A stretch of DNA of 5,130 nucleotides from Caldifarciminota bacterium RBG_13_43_14 (GTDB lineage Bacteria > Hydrothermota > Tepidihabitantia > SM23-42): contig MEUM01000133.1 in assembly GCA_001771735.1 (NCBI GenBank), forward strand, positions 248-5,377, given 5' to 3'. The notes below the pieces were generated by a model that searched no databases, was not told the origin of the DNA, and was given only the letters and a program-made list of their open reading frames with translations. This document shows positions 1-5,130 of this stretch, piece after piece (within the stretch, counting starts at the first letter, position 1; the number at the start of each line of letters is the position of its first letter). The position numbers and the translations under genes are program-made.

Positions 1-1190
1 CGCTCGGTCACCGTCTGGTCTCAATAAAACACAACCGGTTGGTTGACCTCGTAAAGATATTGATTATTTTGATACCGATTGTTATGATGCGGAACCTGTA
101 TCTGGTCTATCTGATATATGGATTATCATTGATGCTGGTCATGGGTCGAAGTGAAAAGAATTGGTTACGATTGAATATCATCAGTATTTTATTGTTATTT
201 ATCGCTTTTATGCCGATAAATAACCTGATCAGTTTTTTAAGCGACTATGGCAAGGAATATCAGTATTATGAAATTGTGAATCATGATACATTCCATGAGA
301 TGATGGTATCCAGCCTGCAGGAAAAAGAAATGTATGCGTACGCTTTAAAAAAACAGACCAAACTGGAACAATCCCTTGAACTTTACGAAGATCTGTATTA
401 TAACGGTTATCGTAATACCGCAATCGCCAATAATCTCGCGAACATTTATTTCGAATATAAAGAATATGCATTGGCGGAAAGCATGTATCAGAACGCATTT
501 CTTTATAATGAAAATCCAATACCTTATTTCAATCTTGGCCTGCTCAAACTGCATCTCATCGAATACTCAGAATCATCCCGTTTTATGGGAGAAGCCAAAA
601 ACCGGGGTTTTACTTCTGATTCAAAGGATCCGCTCGATTTAGCGCCAAGCAACAAGGATTTCTATCGCTGGATAATGGGACAGGAACTGGAAACCGAAGG
701 AAAGATAAAGACACTATTGATCATTCCATTTTTGGTCTTATTTTTCTTAAGCTTCATACCGATCAAGATAAAACCTCCCTATTACTGCAACAGTTGCGGC
801 CGGCCGATTTGCACGACCTGCGCCAAGGAAATAGAAAATGAGACAATCTGTGAGGAATGTTTTAACAAATTCAAATCGACCAAGCGACAGGAGATCGAAG
901 CCGACCTGCGGCAAGCGGCCAGCCTGAACCGTCAACGCCTTAATAATATTGTAAAGTATCTGCTCAACCTGATCATCCCGGGCGGCGGTTTAATATTCAT
1001 AAAGAAGCACCTTGCCGGCCTGATATTTATTTTCATTACTTTGGTCAATTATATTCCGCTGCTAATGCCAAATATTTTTATAAAACCTGCCGGCTGGATC
1101 GTATTACCTTTTAAATCGATATTATTAATGTCGACGGCGGTGGTCTTATTAATATCATATTTATTATCTTTTATGCTGATGAGGGAATAA
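1..1190 (+). CDS. Membrane protein with TPR repeats and a six-cysteine zinc-finger-like module (5' end off the window)
   Basis: The frame is open to the left edge (first full codon at 3), so the TTG at 39 is probably not the true start; residue numbers below count from it. Hydrophobic segments lie at about 5-35 (one or two helices) and 45-66. About three TPR-like units follow at 95-193 (for example NNLANIYFEYKEYALAESMY and PIPYFNLGLLKL), then a membrane segment at 224-243. Next comes a cysteine cluster, C250/C253, C258/C261 and C271/C274 (CxxC-x4-CxxC-x9-CxxC), resembling a B-box-like or double zinc ribbon. A basic helical stretch (275-305) and a hydrophobic C-terminus (306-380) follow, with an IIPGGG motif like that of TM2-type small membrane domains. 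Positive residues at 37-44 and 275-305 suggest that the zinc module is cytoplasmic and the TPR region is on the other side. TPRs normally bind proteins; the partner is unknown. It is the first visible gene of a two-gene unit with the DUF4388 gene. No specific family name is recognised. Confidence 0.85.
   Translation, partial: LGHRLVSIKHNRLVDLVKILIILIPIVMMRNLYLVYLIYGLSLMLVMGRSEKNWLRLNIISILLLFIAFMPINNLISFLSDYGKEYQYYEIVNHDTFHEMMVSSLQEKEMYAYALKKQTKLEQSLELYEDLYYNGYRNTAIANNLANIYFEYKEYALAESMYQNAFLYNENPIPYFNLGLLKLHLIEYSESSRFMGEAKNRGFTSDSKDPLDLAPSNKDFYRWIMGQELETEGKIKTLLIIPFLVLFFLSFIPIKIKPPYYCNSCGRPICTTCAKEIENETICEECFNKFKSTKRQEIEADLRQAASLNRQRLNNIVKYLLNLIIPGGGLIFIKKHLAGLIFIFITLVNYIPLLMPNIFIKPAGWIVLPFKSILLMSTAVVLLISYLLSFMLMRE
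1181..1185 (+). promoter_or_regulatory. Shine-Dalgarno site for the DUF4388 gene
   Basis: GAGGG lies 6 bases before the ATG at 1192, inside the last codons of the upstream gene, whose TAA stop (1188-1190) is followed by a single base before the ATG. This supports that start and suggests coupled translation of the two genes. Confidence 0.7.
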
Positions 1191-1191
1191 T

Positions 1192-2169
1192 ATGCCGATC
1201 GAAGGAGATCTTAAAAGTCTCAATCTGTCAAGCGTTCTGCAGTTGGTAGGTCAGGAAAACCTGAGCGGGGTTCTGCGTTTGAAAAAAAAGGGTGAGATCG
1301 CGGATATCGGTTTTCATGATGGATTGGTAACCGGTGCATTCTACGAACGCGGTGAGAAATCTGAAAGGCTTGAAGCCTATCTAGTAAAATCGGGCATCAT
1401 TGGCAAGAATGTATTCGAGCTGGTCCAGGAAATACATAATGAGACCAAACGGCCGATCATGAACATTATTATCGAAGACCATTATTTAAGCGTTGAAGAA
1501 GTTGAGCGCATCATCATGTTCAAGATCCAGGAAGTTTTTGACGAACTATTCACCTGGGAAGAAGGTGACTTCAAATTCGAACAGGGATCGGTGATCTATC
1601 CAAAAAGCACGATTAAAATACGAATGAACACAAGCAGTCTTATCCTTGAAGCAGCACGGCGCTATGATGAATGGCCGCGTATCAAGAAGATCATCACCTC
1701 CGGCGATATCGTATACAAAAAAGTGGATAGACCGGAGCTCAAACTAAAACCAGCTGAGGATGAAGAAAGAATACTTACTTTGCTCGACGGGCGTCGCAGC
1801 GTCGATGAGTTGATCGAGATCTCGGGCCTGGGTAGATTCAGGACGTACTCATGCCTGTATCACCTGATCTCAAGCGGGCAGATCGAAATTGCTTATGCCA
1901 AGCCGACTGTTAAAAAGATGAAACGCGAGCGCAAAGCGATCTCGTTCAAATTTATGCTCGTGCCGGTCAGCATCGCTATCATACTCATCGGTCTCATCTT
2001 TGAATTTTTAGTCGGCAGTTATTTAAACCAAAAACAGCTGTTCAATATAACGCTAATAAACAAAAGTGGGGAGATAAAGGCATACGAACCTTATAAACAA
2101 ATATTTTTCTATAAGCACAATCGTCTGCCTTCCAGCGCCGAGGTAAGGGATATTTTCCTTTCCGAATGA
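1192..2169 (+). CDS. DUF4388 (PATAN-like) protein with winged-helix-like region and a C-terminal membrane anchor
   Basis: The protein has 325 residues. Residues 1-155 match the DUF4388 pattern: GDLKSLNLSSVLQLVGQE, then SGVLRLKKKGEIADIGFHDG, and later ELFTWEEGDFKFEQG (118-132). DUF4388/PATAN domains occur in bacterial signalling proteins, often fused to response regulators, and are thought to mediate protein interactions; no enzyme activity is expected. Residues 190-234 (RILTLLDGRRSVDELIEISG, then a LYHLISSGQIEI helix and wing) look like the small winged-helix-like segment often found after DUF4388. A basic stretch (238-250, KPTVKKMKRERKA) precedes one membrane helix at about 254-276, which predicts a cytoplasmic N-terminus. 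About 49 residues would then lie outside the membrane. The ATG is fixed by a good Shine-Dalgarno site and by tight spacing to the upstream membrane protein gene, suggesting a joint role at the membrane. No receiver or kinase domain is present. Family call is firm; cellular role unknown. Confidence 0.88.
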   Translation: MPIEGDLKSLNLSSVLQLVGQENLSGVLRLKKKGEIADIGFHDGLVTGAFYERGEKSERLEAYLVKSGIIGKNVFELVQEIHNETKRPIMNIIIEDHYLSVEEVERIIMFKIQEVFDELFTWEEGDFKFEQGSVIYPKSTIKIRMNTSSLILEAARRYDEWPRIKKIITSGDIVYKKVDRPELKLKPAEDEERILTLLDGRRSVDELIEISGLGRFRTYSCLYHLISSGQIEIAYAKPTVKKMKRERKAISFKFMLVPVSIAIILIGLIFEFLVGSYLNQKQLFNITLINKSGEIKAYEPYKQIFFYKHNRLPSSAEVRDIFLSE

Positions 2170-2177
2170 TAAAAGGA

Positions 2178-2375
2178 TCAAACGCCGGGATTGAAATTCG
2201 ATTCCTTGAACTCGATCCGGTATTGACTTGCGGTGTATAACTGCATCAGTTCCTCGTAGGAAAAAGATGCGTTGCATGACGGGCACAGATAATACCCATC
2301 ATCAGTAAGAATAAGATCTATATACTTTGCGGTAAAAAGACAAAATGGACAGAGAACACGATCAATTTTCGCCAT
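2178..2375 (-). CDS. Small zinc-ribbon protein
   Basis: The protein has 65 residues, with two knuckles: CPFC at 9-12 and CPSC at 31-34, separated by a beta-hairpin-like stretch (TAKYIDLILTDDGYYL). This is the layout of a single four-cysteine zinc ribbon. The rest (SFSYEELMQLYTASQYRIEF) looks like a short helix plus strand. There is no signal peptide or membrane segment, so it is probably cytoplasmic. Such ribbons may bind nucleic acid or proteins; no specific function can be assigned. The ATG is the only sensible start: an in-frame stop (TAA, 2384-2382) lies just upstream and the next Met is residue 44. No Shine-Dalgarno sequence is visible, but a consensus promoter sits directly upstream, pointing to leaderless translation. 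Its stop is 8 bp from the stop of the convergent DUF4388 gene. Reality as a gene is supported by the paired CPxC knuckles, the single possible start and the promoter. Confidence 0.8.
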   Translation of the reverse strand: MAKIDRVLCPFCLFTAKYIDLILTDDGYYLCPSCNASFSYEELMQLYTASQYRIEFKESNFNPGV

Positions 2376-2380
2376 GGATA

Positions 2381-2408
2381 ATTATAAGTATTGCCCGGCT
2401 CTTGTCAA
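2381..2408 (-). promoter_or_regulatory. Consensus sigma-70 type promoter for the zinc-ribbon gene
   Basis: Reading the minus strand, TTGACA (2408-2403) is followed by a 16-base spacer and TATAAT (2386-2381); both hexamers match the consensus exactly. Only five bases (TATCC) separate the -10 box from the ATG at 2375. A start site 6-8 bases after the -10 box would fall on or within the start codon, giving a transcript with essentially no 5' leader. The spacer is one base shorter than the optimum of 17. Assignment is by sequence match only. Confidence 0.72.
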
Positions 2409-2427
2409 TCCTCTTAATGAGAGCTCT

Positions 2428-2454
2428 GCGATTTCTGACTTATTCAGAAATCGC
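2428..2454 (-). terminator. Perfect 11-bp hairpin after the asparaginase gene (possible terminator without U-tract)
   Basis: GCGATTTCTGA (2428-2438) and TCAGAAATCGC (2444-2454) are perfect inverted repeats around a 5-base loop. The hairpin begins at the base directly after the TAG stop (2457-2455) of the minus-strand asparaginase gene. A second, weaker inverted pair (CTCT...AGAG, about 2412-2425) follows. No run of U follows on the minus strand and none on the plus strand, so it is not a textbook intrinsic terminator. It may stabilise the mRNA 3' end, act with a factor, or be a U-less terminator. The position at the end of the unit, before a new promoter, favours an end-of-transcript role. 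Confidence 0.5.
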
Positions 2455-3336
2455 CTAAAAGACCTTCAGGCGTCCATTCTTAATGTAGGCCCAGGACATT
2501 GCCTGTGTATTGTTAACACATAAAATGCCGCCCCGGCGGTCGATACCAACCAGACCGCACCGACAGCCTCGATTAGTCGCGTATTCAATTATTTTCCTCG
2601 CCGCAACCGGTGCCGAATACCTTGCCATAAATGAAACAGCACGGAAAGAAAGTAAATGTCGCATTATTTCTTCGCCATGTCCGGTAGCGGTTGCGCCACC
2701 GTAACGGTTGGCATAAAAACCTCCGCCAATAACCGGCGTATCACCGATCCTTCCCGGCAATCTCAAGGATATTCCACCGGTTGAAGTCCCCACCGCGATC
2801 ATACCGTTTTGATCAATCACCACAACCCCAACCGTCCCGTATCTCACGATCAAATTTTCGAGCTTTGGAAAGTATTTCGGATTCAGTTTGCGGCGGCGCC
2901 GGCGCCAGGTGCGCCGGGCTTCTTTTGTAATCGGATTAAAATGTTTGATTCCCATGATCCGGGCGAATCGATAGGCCTCGGCTCCACCGAGCAAAAGATG
3001 ATCAGTCTTCTCCATTATTAAGCGGGCAACGCGGATCGGATTCCTGATATTTTCAATTGCGGCAACTGCGCCGAATCGGAGATCGCTGGTCGTAATCGAT
3101 GCGTCCATTTCCGCGCGGCCTTTCAAATTCAAGCAACTCCCGGTTCCGGCGTTGAAGATCGGTGTATCCTCAAGTATCATAACCGCTCTCTCGACCGCAT
3201 CGAGACTTGAACTGCCAGCTCGCAGCATAGCATAGCCGACCCTGACCGCCTTGATCAATCCCTGCCTTCGCCGGTTCGCAAAACCGATACCGCCGGCTCC
3301 GCCATTAGCGATAATGACACAATCGATCCGCTTCAT
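2455..3336 (-). CDS. Isoaspartyl peptidase / plant-type L-asparaginase (Ntn-hydrolase, family T2)
   Basis: The protein has 293 residues, near the usual length of about 300. Family members are made as one chain that cuts itself before a threonine, which then becomes the N-terminal nucleophile; they hydrolyse beta-aspartyl dipeptides and often L-asparagine. The cleavage site is YG|TVGVVVID, with nucleophile Thr168. Other expected residues are present: TSTGG (Thr186), LPGRIGDTPVIGGGFYAN (Arg196, Asp199) and ATGHGEE (Thr218, Gly219). The N-terminal part has IFNAGTGSCLN (60-70) and EMDAS (76-80), typical of the alpha subunit. Two oddities: the usual HGGAG motif near the N-terminus reads NGGAG (11-15), and the linker before the cut is very basic (RRTWRRRRRK, 141-150). 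There is no signal peptide, so it is cytoplasmic. The ATG overlaps the stop of the upstream peptidase gene by four bases (ATGA), so translation is probably coupled. Family call is firm; preference for isoaspartyl peptides versus asparagine cannot be read from sequence. Confidence 0.93.
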   Translation of the reverse strand: MKRIDCVIIANGGAGGIGFANRRRQGLIKAVRVGYAMLRAGSSSLDAVERAVMILEDTPIFNAGTGSCLNLKGRAEMDASITTSDLRFGAVAAIENIRNPIRVARLIMEKTDHLLLGGAEAYRFARIMGIKHFNPITKEARRTWRRRRRKLNPKYFPKLENLIVRYGTVGVVVIDQNGMIAVGTSTGGISLRLPGRIGDTPVIGGGFYANRYGGATATGHGEEIMRHLLSFRAVSFMARYSAPVAARKIIEYATNRGCRCGLVGIDRRGGILCVNNTQAMSWAYIKNGRLKVF

Positions 3337-5130
3337 CTTTGTCTGGCGATCTTCCCGATTTTCTTAAAATCATCGCCGATAACTAACACATAATAAAGCC
3401 CGGCACCGCAGATATTTCCACCTTCGTCATTCCCGTCCCAATAAACACGCTTTTCGTCGATCACCTCGGATCCATATTTCCTGATGCGCCGACCATCAAC
3501 CGAGAAGATCTCCACCGTTGGATTTATGCGATCCGGATAATCAAGGATTATAACGCATGCGGTTGTGAAAGGATTCGGTATTGAAAATGGATCCGCATAT
3601 TCATCGACCATAATTTCAGAAAAATTACTTAGATTACTGATATTGGAATACGGGTCGATCGCGTATACTGCATAATTTCGATCACCATATAATGGGTTAT
3701 AAATCATCAAATTAGTATCGCCGAATTCAGTCCTTAAAAAACGGCATTCGTCGAGGTCATACACAAAAATATCATCGATATACGCACCACCGCGATTATT
3801 GACAGGATTTGTGCGGTATCGTATCCGTAAACGGCTATTCCCCGCCGGCAACACCACGCGACGCTCTTTCCAACCTGATGAATTTCCATAAAAGATATCT
3901 TTAAAAGAACCGTATTCAACGATCAACGAATCTATCAGATCTTCGGTATTATAATGCAGTTGCATGACCAGCAAGCCGGTTTTATTGATTTTGATCGGTT
4001 CTTTTGTCCAGGCGATGTTATCAAGATCGCTGGCATTGCCGGAAAATAATGAATATACGCCTGAATATGGATTATTGACGTTTATATCAAAACCCTGAAG
4101 GTATAATTGTTCATCATTCTCGCAACTATCGTTGAAGATCAATTGCGGGCTTAATCCTTCAAGCAGATAATATTTTACCGGGGCGAGGTCGAAAGCCCGG
4201 GTCCAATTCAGGTCGATCCGCTTTCCGTGCTTGATGGCATTAATGTTTACCGGTAGGGGTCGAATATCATCAGAGTTATACCACCAGTTCAAAAATCGAG
4301 ACCAAAGGCATGCCGACCATTTCAACGGCTGATAATAATCGATCAATGATTTGAAACGGTGATAATTTAATGGATACCAGATAGTCATGCCCGAGGTCCG
4401 GGAATACACATCCCCCCAGTATCCATGACTGACAATTGCTTTATGATATAACTCGGCCAGATCATCAATTTCAGGGTAGAGCAAAGTATTTTGCCAACCC
4501 GTAATCAGATCACCCAAGTCCACAAAATCATCATCGGTTGAAGGATCGTTACTGGCTGAAGGAATAGTTTGTATACTGGATCGAAGATCTATCACCGGCG
4601 CTGAAGGTGGTATATTAATACTGACAATATCGACCACGGAATTCAATTTATCCATCAGGTCAGTTAAATAATGCAGATCGAATGCACCAACCGAGACCGG
4701 CAAAAGATCTTTATATTCTTCTACACTGGTTTCGACCATTATTGACGCGAGCTCGTTCTCGTTCATTCCAGGTTGGCTATTAAGTTCCCCGATGAAACGG
4801 CGGTAGTTCAACCCCGGTGCCGGACAAAGCGTTTGAAACCCGGCTAGTATTTTTGCATAATCAGCAACTTCAGCCGCAACCTCGATTTGCTGCATTAAAC
4901 ATGCATCGAATATCAGTAAATCGATATTTTCACCGGTTGCTGCATTCATATAGCTCAGCGCCCGGTTTAGATCACCACCGGCAATGCTCATTTGATTTCC
5001 GCTTGACCAGTCCGAACCGAATGTACGGCGCGGCTGCAATGTCCACCCGCTGCCATGATCCCATAGTACGACAAAATATCTCTTTGCCGGGTAGCTGCTT
5101 ATCCCCCAGACTAAAAAATCATTGAGCACC
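3333..5130 (-). CDS. Secreted C11 (clostripain-like) cysteine peptidase with MAM/FN3-like and FlgD-like C-terminal domains (5' end off the window)
   Basis: The visible part is 598 codons. The frame runs off the right edge, and family members have roughly 100 or more residues before the first motif seen here, so the GTG at 5129 is unlikely to be the start. Residues 1-285 are the peptidase domain: FLVWGISSYPAKRYFVVLWD then HGSGW (catalytic His25), LLIFDACLMQ (catalytic Cys77), a segment like the family's post-catalytic region (LAGFQTLCPAPGLNY), FVDLGDLI (202-209) and SGMTIWYPL (246-254). Clostripain-type enzymes cleave after basic residues, usually Arg. Residues 295-330 and 475-507 look like the two halves of a fibronectin-III-like fold. 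Between them (331-458) lies a MAM/immune-inhibitor-A-like beta domain (PYSGVYSLFSG, GWKERRVVLPAG, RIRYRT, GGAYIDDIFVYD). Residues 512-598 form a FlgD/type-IX-sorting-like Ig domain (FSIPNPFTTA, VEIFSVDGRRIRKY, YWDGNDEGG, GAGLYYVLV) with a basic end. The protein is expected to be exported and held at or released from the surface. It overlaps the asparaginase gene by ATGA. Confidence 0.92.
   Translation of the reverse strand, partial: VLNDFLVWGISSYPAKRYFVVLWDHGSGWTLQPRRTFGSDWSSGNQMSIAGGDLNRALSYMNAATGENIDLLIFDACLMQQIEVAAEVADYAKILAGFQTLCPAPGLNYRRFIGELNSQPGMNENELASIMVETSVEEYKDLLPVSVGAFDLHYLTDLMDKLNSVVDIVSINIPPSAPVIDLRSSIQTIPSASNDPSTDDDFVDLGDLITGWQNTLLYPEIDDLAELYHKAIVSHGYWGDVYSRTSGMTIWYPLNYHRFKSLIDYYQPLKWSACLWSRFLNWWYNSDDIRPLPVNINAIKHGKRIDLNWTRAFDLAPVKYYLLEGLSPQLIFNDSCENDEQLYLQGFDINVNNPYSGVYSLFSGNASDLDNIAWTKEPIKINKTGLLVMQLHYNTEDLIDSLIVEYGSFKDIFYGNSSGWKERRVVLPAGNSRLRIRYRTNPVNNRGGAYIDDIFVYDLDECRFLRTEFGDTNLMIYNPLYGDRNYAVYAIDPYSNISNLSNFSEIMVDEYADPFSIPNPFTTACVIILDYPDRINPTVEIFSVDGRRIRKYGSEVIDEKRVYWDGNDEGGNICGAGLYYVLVIGDDFKKIGKIARQR

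Noticed and set aside
39..41. TTG as start of the first gene
   Set aside because: The frame is open from base 3 with no stop and no clear ribosome site before 39; the protein most likely continues to the left.
229..935. Open frames at 229-519, 345-554 and 747-935 (minus) and 376-642 (plus)
   Set aside because: All lie opposite or out of frame within the TPR/zinc gene; their translations show no domain pattern and no ribosome site was recognised.
2053..2286. Minus-strand open frame of 77 codons
   Set aside because: It overlaps both the DUF4388 gene end and the zinc-ribbon gene, whose paired CPxC knuckles and promoter make it the real gene here.
2895..2906. 12-bp palindrome GGCGCCGGCGCC as a possible regulatory site
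   Set aside because: It falls in consecutive Arg codons of the asparaginase linker and is explained by CGC/CGG codon repetition.
2510..3021. Plus-strand open frames at 2510-2704 and 2809-3021
   Set aside because: They are antisense to the conserved catalytic parts of the asparaginase and have low-complexity translations.
3734..5125. Open frames at 3734-3919 (minus) and 4817-5125 (plus)
   Set aside because: Both lie within the C11 peptidase gene in other frames; no family resemblance was seen.
5127..5129. GTG as start of the C11 peptidase
   Set aside because: The first visible residues already align with the middle of the peptidase domain, and the N-terminal part including a signal peptide is missing, so the window edge cuts the gene.
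1..5130. tRNA, rRNA, CRISPR array, insertion sequence or attachment site
   Set aside because: The only non-coding gap of note (2376-2454) holds just the promoter and the hairpin; no repeated units or transposase-like frames were seen.

Overview
The window is almost fully coding: five protein genes and no RNA gene, CRISPR array or mobile element. Base composition is moderate with A+T slightly in excess by eye. The gene set is a membrane TPR/zinc protein, a DUF4388 (PATAN-like) protein, and a secreted C11 peptidase with fibronectin/MAM-like modules and a FlgD/type-IX-like C-terminal domain. It fits a Gram-negative bacterium of the broad FCB assemblage or a neighbouring candidate phylum (WOR-3, Cloacimonadota or Zixibacteria-like). 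This placement is inferred from domain style only; no phylogenetic marker is present.

Layout. Plus strand, 1-2169: the 3' part of a membrane protein gene (TPRs plus a six-cysteine zinc-finger-like module), its start lying off the left edge. One base after its stop, a DUF4388/winged-helix/single-TM protein gene begins, served by a GAGGG ribosome site inside the end of the first gene. Minus strand, 5130-2455: a C11 (clostripain-like) secreted peptidase whose N-terminus is off the right edge, followed through a 4-base ATGA overlap by an Ntn-hydrolase of the isoaspartyl peptidase/plant-type asparaginase family. A perfect 11-bp hairpin starts directly after the asparaginase stop. Minus strand, 2375-2178: a 65-residue zinc-ribbon protein gene with its own consensus promoter placed so close to the ATG that the mRNA is probably leaderless. 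It ends 8 bp from the convergent DUF4388 gene.

How the genes may work together. The minus-strand pair suggests protein breakdown: an exported cysteine peptidase and a cytoplasmic enzyme that hydrolyses isoaspartyl dipeptides or asparagine. The plus-strand pair looks like a membrane signalling or scaffold module: extracytoplasmic TPRs, a cytoplasmic zinc module, and a cytoplasmic DUF4388 domain tethered to the membrane. No direct functional link between the two transcription units is visible. I found no clearly new defence or mobile system; the most distinctive signal is the apparently leaderless zinc-ribbon gene.
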